The position numbers and the translations under genes are program-made. A stretch of 64,000 bases of DNA from JAZDFP01 sp043801445 (GTDB taxonomy: Bacteria > Planctomycetota > MHYJ01 > JACQXL01), in assembly GCA_043801445.1 (NCBI GenBank), contig JAZDMB010000003.1:44477-108476 (forward strand). Reading direction: 5' to 3'. The notes under the pieces are model-generated. The model was not told the origin of the DNA, searched no databases, and worked only from the letters and a program-made list of their open reading frames with translations. The stretch's first letter is position 1. Each line of letters opens with the position of its first letter. This document shows, one piece after another, positions 42,679 through 50,654 of this stretch.

Positions 42679-44775
42679 TTACCATATCGGTATTAGCATA
42701 ATATGATTCATAATTATTGTTGGTATATCAATATTGTTCTCTGTTATCTTGTTAAGAGGATTTATCTTGCTTCCATCCAGCAAGAATCCAAGTCCTGCCA
42801 TAGTCTCAAAACGAACATAAGTATTATCATCTTTATATGCCTCAACAAATGCCAGAACTGATTCCTTGTTACCCACCAATCCAAGCGTATGTAAAGCATA
42901 CGACCTTAAAAGGATATTCTTCTGTGTTGACTTAAGATGTTCAGTTAATAATTTAGGTAATACAATTTCTTCTCTTTTACCTAACATCGTTAGGGCAACT
43001 GCCAAATTGGTATGATAGGACCATAAAGCACTGTCTTTTTCAATATTATCCCATAGCTTTTGTAGAACCTCAACTCCTTTTTGGTCTTGAATCATTCCTA
43101 AAGACAGGATAAGATAAGGCGCAAGAACAACATTGTATAAGCCTTCTTTAGTATAGAGCATTTTAACTATTGTCGGAACAGATTCACTATCCTTAAGCAA
43201 GCCTAATCCAATTGCCGCCGCCGCTTTAAGCAAATTTCTTGATTTCTTATTTTCCAGCACCTTTCTCAAATCAACCTTTGCTTTTTCATCACCGGTTAAC
43301 GATAAAGCAAGTAACATTAATCCGTCAGCGCTCATAGATTTATTTTTATGTAATGCCTCGGAAATAAGGTCATAAGATTTATCATCTTTAGTCTGAGCTA
43401 AAGAAATAGCGGCTAATCCCTGAAGAATTGCATCTTTATGAGTCAGGAATGGCAGGATAGAATCCTTCCTGGTTTTCCAGAAGCTTGAATCAGGAGAACC
43501 GGTCAATCCTAATGCAATTACTACTGCCGATAGGACTTCAGTATCTCTCTCAGTGGCTGGCGTAGATTTTTTCAGTTCATTCAATGCTTCCTCAGTTCCT
43601 ATCCGGCCTAAACCTAAAGCCGCATATCCCCTGAGTAGTTGGTGTTCTTTTCTACCATCGCTTCCATTTAGTAGTTTGCCTAACATCGGTACTGCTGAAA
43701 CATCTTTGAGATTACCTAATGAAAGACAGGCGCAGGATTTTACTTCAGGGTCATCCTGATCAGTCAGTATTTTTCTCATTATTTTAAGTAATTCGGGGTC
43801 ATTAGTTAGATTACCCATTGCCATAATTGCATAACAACGTCTTAATGGCGGTGTCGTCTTATCCTGTGCCACCTTCTTCATAAGATCAACCTGAGAGTTA
43901 TCACCTGACAAACTTGATCCTAATAAAATATTATTCTTTACAAAGTATCTTGTCTCTGTTTCATTAGCCTTTTTCAGGATTTCTGAAACTTTAACTGAAA
44001 TCGGGTTTTTAGGATCAATGGTTTTACCGAGTGAGATTGCTGCACGCATCGCGATATGATGGTTTCTATCAGATACAGCCTGACCTAATACTTTAAGAGC
44101 TTCTTCATAACCCGGATAGACTGTTATTGATGTTGAACCGCTGTCATTAACGATTTTCACCCATTCAATAGATTGTCTGAATGAAAGATAGTTATCGCGA
44201 TTTCTGGTCCACCAGACTTCCCATGGTTCTACTACGCCTAATAATGATGAAGTACCTGCTTTTAAACTTCTGATAAGAGGCATCAATCCTCCACTTAAAC
44301 TTGGACGTGGTGCTGATTGTGATACCGGACTTTTTACTGTTAGTCCTGGAGTAGAAGTAGCCGGTGCTTGTGGTCCTGTTGGAGCAGTTGGTTCTTGAGA
44401 TAAAGGCGGTGTTAGGGGTGGTGGTGTACCTGGTGTCGGTGGTGGATTATCCGGCGGCTTAGGTGGTTCAGGTGTCGGTGGCTTAGGTGGTTCAGGTGTC
44501 GGTGGTTCAGGTTTAGGTGGTTCCGGTGTCGGTGGTTCTGGTGTCGGTGGTTTAGGTGGTTCCGGCGATGGTGGTTTAGGTGGTTCCGGTGATGGTGGTG
44601 TTTCCGTCGGTGGTTTTGGTGGTTGTGGTGGTGGTGGTGGTGGTGGTGGTGGCGGTTGAGGCGGTGGTGCTCCTCCACAACAACTCCTAAGATGCTGGAC
44701 ATCTGATGCTAATAAAAATAAACCGATTAACAAAAGCATTCCTACTAGTACCAATTTAATATGTTTCATACTCAT
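42679..44775 (-). CDS. Exported Pro-rich/HEAT-repeat protein (paralogue HEAT3)
   Basis: A 698-aa close paralogue of HEAT4 with the same plan: signal/anchor (5-23), CCGG, a Pro/Glu/Lys-rich track (about 37-130) of different length, EPWEVWWTRNRDNYLSFR, a HEAT solenoid, and the terminal IDIPTIIMNHIMLIPIW. It contains a SPDSSFWKTRKDSILPFLTH segment absent from HEAT4 and HEAT2 but present in HEAT1. AAGGAG precedes the ATG, and an ECF-type promoter lies 75-110 bases upstream. The antisense frame over the proline track is an artefact of its composition. Confidence 0.82.
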   Translation of the reverse strand: MSMKHIKLVLVGMLLLIGLFLLASDVQHLRSCCGGAPPPQPPPPPPPPPPQPPKPPTETPPSPEPPKPPSPEPPKPPTPEPPTPEPPKPEPPTPEPPKPPTPEPPKPPDNPPPTPGTPPPLTPPLSQEPTAPTGPQAPATSTPGLTVKSPVSQSAPRPSLSGGLMPLIRSLKAGTSSLLGVVEPWEVWWTRNRDNYLSFRQSIEWVKIVNDSGSTSITVYPGYEEALKVLGQAVSDRNHHIAMRAAISLGKTIDPKNPISVKVSEILKKANETETRYFVKNNILLGSSLSGDNSQVDLMKKVAQDKTTPPLRRCYAIMAMGNLTNDPELLKIMRKILTDQDDPEVKSCACLSLGNLKDVSAVPMLGKLLNGSDGRKEHQLLRGYAALGLGRIGTEEALNELKKSTPATERDTEVLSAVVIALGLTGSPDSSFWKTRKDSILPFLTHKDAILQGLAAISLAQTKDDKSYDLISEALHKNKSMSADGLMLLALSLTGDEKAKVDLRKVLENKKSRNLLKAAAAIGLGLLKDSESVPTIVKMLYTKEGLYNVVLAPYLILSLGMIQDQKGVEVLQKLWDNIEKDSALWSYHTNLAVALTMLGKREEIVLPKLLTEHLKSTQKNILLRSYALHTLGLVGNKESVLAFVEAYKDDNTYVRFETMAGLGFLLDGSKINPLNKITENNIDIPTIIMNHIMLIPIW

Positions 44776-44851
44776 TATCTCCTTTTTATCATACCGGTTA
44801 ATACATTAATCAGTATAGTTATATTGATATTAATTTTCTAATCTCCATATA

Positions 44852-44883
44852 TATGAACGTTTGAGATATACAAAAAACTGCAT
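44852..44883 (-). promoter_or_regulatory. ECF-type promoter, site 3
   Basis: Minus strand: ATGCAGTTTTTTG (-35; TGCAGT at 44882-44877), 17-base spacer, CGTTC (-10; 44859-44855). It directs transcription of the HEAT3 gene, with a leader of about 70 bases. Confidence 0.7.
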
Positions 44884-44908
44884 CGTATTTAAAAATTTTG
44901 AATAATTA

Positions 44909-46765
44909 CTACCATACCGGTATTGGCAAAATATGGTCCATTATCAGCATAGTCACATCAATATTATCAGCAGTTATTTTGTCAAGTGGATTTATTTTAT
45001 TTTTATCAAGCAAAAACCCAATGCCGGTAATTGTCTCAAACCGAACAAAAGCATTATTATCTTTATATGCCTCTATAAAGGTCTGAGATGATTCTCTGTC
45101 TCCTACTAATCCAATGGCATGTAATGCATATGCCCTTATAAGAGGGTCTTTCGTTTGGCTGGCTTGTTGAATTAACTTAGGCAAAACGACTTCTTTTCTT
45201 TTGCCTAACATCGTTAAGGCAACCGCTACATTGGTATGATACGGAAGCAGCGGACTGTTGGTTTCAATTTTTTCCCATATCTTTTGTAAAACCTCAACTC
45301 CTTTTTGGTCTTGAATCATCCCTAAAGACAGAATAAGATAAGGTGTCACAATAACGTCCTTCAACTGTTTTTCATCATTGAGCATATTAACTATTATTGG
45401 GATTGCTTCACTGTCATTAAGCAAACCTAATCCAATTGCCGCCGCAGCTTGAAGTAAATTCCTTGTCCTCTTATTTTCCAATATCTTTCTTAAATCAGTC
45501 TTGGCTTTGTCATTACCGGTTAATCCTAAAGCAATTAACATCAATCCATCGGCATCATTAGATTTGTTCTTCTGGAATGCCTCAGAAATAAGGTCATAAG
45601 ATTTATCATCTTTAGTTTGAGCTAATGAAATAGCAGATAAACCGGAAATCTTAGGGTCTCTTCTATTTGATAAAAAAGGAATGATGTATTCTTTAGCTTC
45701 TGTTAATCCGGTCATTCCCAATGCAATCACTACTGCAGAATGGACATCTGATTCTTTCTCGCTGGCTACTGTAGACTTCTTTAATGCATCTAATGCTTCA
45801 TTAGTTCCTATCCGACCCAATCCTAAAGCCGCATATGCCCTGATTAATGGTTGTTCTTTTTTGCCGTCACTTCCATTAAGTAGTTTACCTAAAATTGGGA
45901 CTGCCGAAACATCCTTAAGATTACCTAATGAAAGACAGGCGCAAGCCCTTACTTCTGTATCATCTCTGATATCTGATATGATATCTTTTAATATTTTAGT
46001 TATTTCGGTATCGTTTGCTATATAACCTGCGGCTAGGGCTGTATAAGAACGTGTTAATGCCGGTATCGATTTCTCATTTTGTAATACCAATACTTGTTTG
46101 ATAATTTCAGCAGAAGAATTGTCACTTCTTAATCCTAATGCCAATAACACATTGTTTTTTACAAAGAATCGTTTATCGTTGTCATTAGCTTTTTTAAGGA
46201 TATCTAAAATGTTTATGTTACTGATGCTTTGGATTTCTTTGATTTTACCCAGTCCAATGGCTGCACGAAACGCTATATAAGGATCTTTATCGGATAGACC
46301 ATCAGATAAAACTTTAATAAGTTCTTCATAAATCGGATAGGCTGTTACGGATTGTGTACCGCCGTCATCCACTATTTTTACCCATTGAATATCCTCTCTA
46401 AAAGAGAGATATTTATCACGATTCCTGGTCCACCAGACTTCCCATGGTTCTACTACACCTAATAATGCTTGTGAACTTTGAATGAACGGTTGCAATCCGA
46501 GACCTAAAGACGGACGTGGTGGTGTTTGTGCAGATGGCCTTATTGTAGTAGCTCCGGGACTGGGAGGAGGTTTTGGCTGTTGAGGAGTTCCCGGTACTGC
46601 CCCTGGCACTGGTCGTCCACCACCTGGCTGTGTTGAAGGAGGTGGTGGTGGTGGTCTGCTGCCGGGACAGGCGCTATAAAGATGTTGAACATCAGATATA
46701 AATAAAAATAAAGCGCTTATCAAGAGTATTCCCAACAGTACTAATTTAATATGTTTCATACCCAT
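44909..46765 (-). CDS. Exported Pro-rich/HEAT-repeat protein (paralogue HEAT2)
   Basis: A 618-aa protein: signal/anchor (6-24), a short Pro/Gly-rich linker (about 35-80) instead of the long Pro/Glu track of HEAT3 and HEAT4, EPWEVWWTRNRDKYLSFR, then HEAT repeats to NIDVTMLIMDHILPIPVW. Its C-terminal 250 residues are nearly identical to HEAT1, indicating recent duplication or gene conversion. The central segment TEAKEYIIPFLSNRRDPKI differs from HEAT1. Twelve bases separate it from HEAT1, and it is the last gene of the ECF sigma operon. Confidence 0.82.
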   Translation of the reverse strand: MGMKHIKLVLLGILLISALFLFISDVQHLYSACPGSRPPPPPPSTQPGGGRPVPGAVPGTPQQPKPPPSPGATTIRPSAQTPPRPSLGLGLQPFIQSSQALLGVVEPWEVWWTRNRDKYLSFREDIQWVKIVDDGGTQSVTAYPIYEELIKVLSDGLSDKDPYIAFRAAIGLGKIKEIQSISNINILDILKKANDNDKRFFVKNNVLLALGLRSDNSSAEIIKQVLVLQNEKSIPALTRSYTALAAGYIANDTEITKILKDIISDIRDDTEVRACACLSLGNLKDVSAVPILGKLLNGSDGKKEQPLIRAYAALGLGRIGTNEALDALKKSTVASEKESDVHSAVVIALGMTGLTEAKEYIIPFLSNRRDPKISGLSAISLAQTKDDKSYDLISEAFQKNKSNDADGLMLIALGLTGNDKAKTDLRKILENKRTRNLLQAAAAIGLGLLNDSEAIPIIVNMLNDEKQLKDVIVTPYLILSLGMIQDQKGVEVLQKIWEKIETNSPLLPYHTNVAVALTMLGKRKEVVLPKLIQQASQTKDPLIRAYALHAIGLVGDRESSQTFIEAYKDNNAFVRFETITGIGFLLDKNKINPLDKITADNIDVTMLIMDHILPIPVW

Positions 46766-46777
46766 TATTTCTTATCT

Positions 46778-48592
46778 TTACCATACCGGTATTGGTAAAA
46801 TATGATCCATTATTACCATAGTTATATCAATATTATCAGCAGTTATTTTGTCAAGTGGATTTATTTTATTTTTATCAAGCAAAAACCCAATGCCGGTAAT
46901 TGTCTCAAACCGAACAAAGGCATTATTGTCTTTATATGCCTCTATAAAGGCCTGAGATGATTCTCTGTCTCCTACTAATCCAATGGCATGTAATGCATAT
47001 GCCCTTATAAGAGGGTCTTTCGTTTGGCTGGCTTGTTGAATTAACTTAGGCAAAACGACTTCTTTTCTCTTACCTAACATCGTTAAGGCAACCGCTATAT
47101 TGGTATGATACGGAAGCAGCGGACTGTTGGTTTCAATCTTCTCCCATATCTTCTGTAAAACCTCAATTCCTTTCTGGTCTTGAATCATCCCTAAAGACAG
47201 AATAAGATAAGGTGTCACAATAACGTCCTTTAACTGTTTTTCATCATTGAGCATATTAACTATTATTGGGATTGCTTCACTGTCATTAAGCAAACCTAAT
47301 CCAATTGCCGCCGCAGCCTGAAGTAAATTTCTTGTCCTCTTATTTTCCAATATCTTTCTTAAATCAGTCTTGGCTTTGTCATTACCGGTTAATCCTAAAG
47401 CAATTAACATCAAACCATCGGCATCATTAGATTTGTTCTTCTGGAATGCCTCAGAAATAAGGTCATAAGATTTATCATCTTTAGTTTGAGCTAATGAAAT
47501 AGTTGCTATTCCCCGAAGAATTGCATCTTTATGCGTCAGGAATGGTAGGATAGAATCCTTCCTGGTTTTCCAGAAGCTTGAATCAGGAGAACCGGTCATT
47601 CCCAATGCAATCACTATTGCCGATAAGACATCAGTATCTTTTTCATTGGGCGGTGTAGATTTTGTCAGTTCATTCAATGCTTCCTCACTTCCTATTCGAC
47701 CCAATCCTAAAGCCGCATATACCCTGAGTACTCGTTGTTCTTTTCTACCTTCGTTTCCATTAAGTAATTTACCTAAAATGGGGACTGCCGAAGCATCCTT
47801 GAGATTACCTAATGAAAGACAGGCGCAAGCCCTTACTTCCGTATCATCTCTGCTATCTGATATGATATCTTTTAATATTTTAGTTATTTCGGTATCGTTT
47901 GCTATATAACCTGAGGCTAGGGCTGTATAAGAACGTGTTAATGACGGCATCGGTTTCTCATTCTGTAATACCCCTTTAATAATTTTAGCGGAAGACACGT
48001 CACCGTTTAATCCTAATGCTAATAACACATTATTTCTTACAAAGAATCGTTTATCGGTGTCATTAGCTTTTTTAAGAATGTCTAAAACATTTATGTTGCC
48101 GGTTGCTTGGATGCTTTTGATTTTACCTAGTCCAATGGCTGCACGAAACGCTATATAAGGATCTTTATCGGATAGACCATCAGATAAAACTTTAATAAGT
48201 TCTTCGTAAATCGGATAGGCTGTTACGGATTGTGTACCGCCGTCATCCACTATTTTTACCCATTGAATATCATCTCTAAAAGAGAGATATTTATCACGAT
48301 TCCTGGTCCACCAGACTTCCCACGGTTCTACTACACCTAATAATGCTTGTGAACTTTGAATGAACGGTTGCAATCCGAGACCTAAAGACGGACGGGGTGG
48401 TGTTGGTGCGTATACCGGCTTTGTCTTTGTTGGAGAAGTACCGGGAGCTCCTGGTGCTACCGGTGCTGATGGCCCTGATCCGGGGGCGGGAGGTCGCGAG
48501 CCTCGTGGACAGCAACTATCGATGTCTTTAATCTCTGATGTTACAAAAAATAAACAACCTAATAATATTACCCAAACCCTGAATGTTTTCAT
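46778..48592 (-). CDS. Exported Pro-rich/HEAT-repeat protein (paralogue HEAT1)
   Basis: A 604-aa protein: signal/anchor (5-19), SCC, a short Pro/Ala/Gly linker, EPWEVWWTRNRDKYLSFR, and HEAT repeats ending NIDITMVIMDHILPIPVW. It is a mosaic. Most of it matches HEAT2, but the middle (SPDSSFWKTRKDSILPFLTH, about 47511-47600) matches HEAT3 almost base for base. It lies 15 bases after the FecR-like gene, so it is co-expressed with the sigma/anti-sigma pair and is the most likely primary target or sensor partner of that system. Confidence 0.82.
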   Translation of the reverse strand: MKTFRVWVILLGCLFFVTSEIKDIDSCCPRGSRPPAPGSGPSAPVAPGAPGTSPTKTKPVYAPTPPRPSLGLGLQPFIQSSQALLGVVEPWEVWWTRNRDKYLSFRDDIQWVKIVDDGGTQSVTAYPIYEELIKVLSDGLSDKDPYIAFRAAIGLGKIKSIQATGNINVLDILKKANDTDKRFFVRNNVLLALGLNGDVSSAKIIKGVLQNEKPMPSLTRSYTALASGYIANDTEITKILKDIISDSRDDTEVRACACLSLGNLKDASAVPILGKLLNGNEGRKEQRVLRVYAALGLGRIGSEEALNELTKSTPPNEKDTDVLSAIVIALGMTGSPDSSFWKTRKDSILPFLTHKDAILRGIATISLAQTKDDKSYDLISEAFQKNKSNDADGLMLIALGLTGNDKAKTDLRKILENKRTRNLLQAAAAIGLGLLNDSEAIPIIVNMLNDEKQLKDVIVTPYLILSLGMIQDQKGIEVLQKIWEKIETNSPLLPYHTNIAVALTMLGKRKEVVLPKLIQQASQTKDPLIRAYALHAIGLVGDRESSQAFIEAYKDNNAFVRFETITGIGFLLDKNKINPLDKITADNIDITMVIMDHILPIPVW

Positions 48593-48607
48593 AAAATAGT
48601 TTTTATA

Positions 48608-49360
48608 TTACCATGAATAATTTCTTACAGGCGCTGAGCCATCCTCGGCATAAAGCGTGTAACCGCTGTCTCCAACGGCATTTCCCATAGGCGTAGTTAA
48701 TTCCACAGTGCCATTGAGAACGTAAACTAAAACTGAAAATACCCCTTTATTAAGTTGATTATTTTTATCTCCTTCATCAACTCTCACCGAAAACTCTGTC
48801 CCTCTTGCAATTATATTACCTGCCGGAGTAATAATTTGAAACGGTTTGTTCCTGTTCTCTTCTACTTTTACATATAAGTCACCTGGCTGCTTCATGATAA
48901 CCTGACGTTCAATCTCATTAATCAGCAATTTGCAACCTGGTGAAGCAATCATACTGCTGCCGTCACTTAACTCGAATTTCTGAACCTCTAAAGTATCGGC
49001 AGTAATATTTTCGTTATTCTCATCTTGATTATTTACATTTTGAACCTTGATTTCCTGTTGTTTAATAACCACAAAAATTGTAATGGCAACAAGTAGAACC
49101 GCTGCACTGGCGGATAATAAAGGAGTTAACCATGGAATCATCCGCCTTGGTTTTGTTCTGTTTGACAAAAAGTCAGATTGAGGGATGTTTATTGGAACTG
49201 ACTTAAGTTCTTCTGAAATCATCTTTGCCAGAGATTTTTCCGATTCATAATAAGCCTGGCAATCAGAGCAGATTTTAATATGTTCTGCTATCTCTATACT
49301 CAAGTCGGTTTTTTCAATAATACTCACTTCAATTCTATTTCTGATATCATTGCAATTCAT
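48608..49360 (-). CDS. FecR-like anti-sigma factor with ZAS zinc motif
   Basis: A 250-aa single-pass membrane regulator. The N-terminal zinc anti-sigma motif is C3, H27-x3-C31-x2-C34 (EHIKICSDCQ). The membrane segment spans about residues 75-97 (LLSASAAVLLVAITIFVVI). The periplasmic part carries a FecR domain with GSSMIASPGCKLLINEIERQ, TPAGNIIARGTEFSVRV and VLNGTVELTTPMG. It should hold the sigma factor at the membrane and release it on an external signal. It overlaps the sigma gene by four bases. Confidence 0.88.
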   Translation of the reverse strand: MNCNDIRNRIEVSIIEKTDLSIEIAEHIKICSDCQAYYESEKSLAKMISEELKSVPINIPQSDFLSNRTKPRRMIPWLTPLLSASAAVLLVAITIFVVIKQQEIKVQNVNNQDENNENITADTLEVQKFELSDGSSMIASPGCKLLINEIERQVIMKQPGDLYVKVEENRNKPFQIITPAGNIIARGTEFSVRVDEGDKNNQLNKGVFSVLVYVLNGTVELTTPMGNAVGDSGYTLYAEDGSAPVRNYSW

Positions 49361-49869
49361 TTTAATTTCTCCTTTAATAATTGATAAGCCCTATGAAGTC
49401 GACTTGTGACTGTTCCTACCGGTTCTCTCAAATGTTGGGCAATCTCTTCGCAGGACATATCCTTATAAAACCTTAATGTTAATATCAGACGAAAATCATC
49501 TGATAAAGAGTTCAGTGCGTCCCGGACAAAAAGTTTACTCATAGAATTAATACTTGGGTTTTCCTCTAATTCCAATTTTATCTGTTTGGTTTTCCTGTAT
49601 TTTTGTTCCCGGCCGCGTTCAATAATTAACTGAAAAACAATCTTGTAAAACCAACCGGTAAACTTCGTTTTATCTTTTAATTGCCCCAGATATTTCTGGA
49701 CTTTTATAAAAGCCTCTTGGGCTATATCCTCAGCCTCAGCATTATTCCCCAATCGTTGGAAGCAAAGTTGGTAAGCCATTGGCCAATAACGTCTTACTAA
49801 CTCACTAAAAGCATCAGAATTATCCTCTAAAATCCTGGTTATCAAGATACTGTCATCAAGGTTTTTCAC
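49357..49869 (-). CDS. ECF-family RNA polymerase sigma factor
   Basis: A 170-aa extracytoplasmic-function sigma factor. Region 2 lies at about 14-80 (AFSELVRRYWPMAYQLCFQR, AEDIAQEAFIKVQKYL), and region 4 at about 112-165 (LILTLRFYKDMSCEEIAQHL, VGTVTSRLHRAYQLLKEKL). Length is typical. The gene overlaps that of its anti-sigma factor, and two copies of the same ECF-type promoter precede it, so it probably activates itself together with HEAT1 and HEAT2. Matching sites before HEAT3 and HEAT4 extend the regulon. Confidence 0.92.
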   Translation of the reverse strand: MKNLDDSILITRILEDNSDAFSELVRRYWPMAYQLCFQRLGNNAEAEDIAQEAFIKVQKYLGQLKDKTKFTGWFYKIVFQLIIERGREQKYRKTKQIKLELEENPSINSMSKLFVRDALNSLSDDFRLILTLRFYKDMSCEEIAQHLREPVGTVTSRLHRAYQLLKEKLK

Positions 49870-49891
49870 ATTAACCGGCTATCTCTATATG

Positions 49892-49924
49892 TATAGAACG
49901 TTTGAACCATACAAAAAACTGCAT
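49892..49924 (-). promoter_or_regulatory. ECF-type promoter, site 1 (autoregulation)
   Basis: Minus strand: ATGCAGTTTTTTG (-35), 17-base spacer to CGTTCTATA (-10; 49900-49892). Its start point would fall about 15 bases before the sigma factor ATG. The same layout (TGxAxx plus T-run, 16-17 bases, CGT) is typical of ECF promoters. Confidence 0.72.
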
Positions 49925-49986
49925 GACACTCTATAATTTCCCTGACAATCATGCCGTTTCCTGCAATGACAATACTCTTCTATAAA

Positions 49987-50019
49987 TATAGAACGTTTGA
50001 ACCATGCAAAAAACTGCAT
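49987..50019 (-). promoter_or_regulatory. ECF-type promoter, site 2 (duplicate, 95 bases upstream)
   Basis: Differs from site 1 by a single base between CGTTCTATA and ATGCAGTTTTTTG and keeps the 17-base spacer. The gap 49870-50207 contains these two sites and otherwise AT-rich sequence. A plus-strand TTGACA (50169) with TATAAA (50190) may drive the next gene. Confidence 0.68.
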
Positions 50020-50207
50020 GATAGTTATAATTTTCTTAAATTTATGATTGCTTATTATAAGACATCTATATTATAGCTTATATAGTTAAAAAATCAAGTA
50101 AAATATGATATTTTATAGTACAGTTGTTGTTTTCCGAATACTGCTTCCGGTCAAAAATATTATTTATATTGACAATTATAAATATTTATTATAAACGCTA
50201 GAATATT

Positions 50208-50540
50208 ATGGAAAATCAAACAGTCACTTTTGAGGAATTTAAGAAATTAGATATCAAAGTTGGCAAGGTTATTTCCATCGAGAATCATCCGAATGCCGAT
50301 AAGCTATATGTTCTTAAAATTGATATAGGAACAGAGGTGAAGCAATGTGTTGCCGGTTTAAGACTACACATTCCTTTGGACCAACTTCAAAACAAATCAG
50401 TGGTTGTAATAGCAAATCTTCAACCCGTAGTTTTAAGAGGCGTTGAGAGCCAGGTGATGATTCTCGCAGCAAGTAATAATGACGAAGTGGTGATTTTATC
50501 GCCGGCAAAAGAACTCCCGGCTGGCTCAAGAGTTTCTTAG
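50208..50540 (+). CDS. Stand-alone tRNA-binding-domain protein (MetG C-terminal/CsaA type)
   Basis: A 110-aa OB-fold protein equivalent to the C-terminal domain of bacterial methionyl-tRNA synthetase, or to CsaA. FKKLDIKVGKVISIENHPNA (residues 11-30) and DKLYVLKIDIG, then VVIANLQPVVLRGVESQVMI and SPAKELPAGSRV, are family signatures. It should bind tRNA non-specifically, either as a separate subunit of MetRS or as a chaperone-like CsaA. No Shine-Dalgarno is visible. It is followed by a repeat-rich gap and the SHMT-GcvT gene. Confidence 0.9.
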   Translation: MENQTVTFEEFKKLDIKVGKVISIENHPNADKLYVLKIDIGTEVKQCVAGLRLHIPLDQLQNKSVVVIANLQPVVLRGVESQVMILAASNNDEVVILSPAKELPAGSRVS

Positions 50541-50654
50541 AGCCAGTTTGAACCCCGCCTTGGGCGGGATAAACTCCGTGAATTACGACCAACGGGAGTC
50601 CCGTAGGGACTGGCTTTTATCCCGACTATTCGTCGGGGTTAGAAATGAGTTACT
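50541..50654. repeat. Stacked palindromes in gap before SHMT-GcvT gene
   Basis: CCCCGCCTTGGGCGGGATAA plus ACTCCG (50553-50578), then GGGAGTCCCGTAGGGACT, then CCCGAC-TATTC-GTCGGG. The first is nearly the reverse complement of 8045-8073. The second belongs to the family inserted in the kelch paralogue 3 signal region. Confidence 0.6.
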
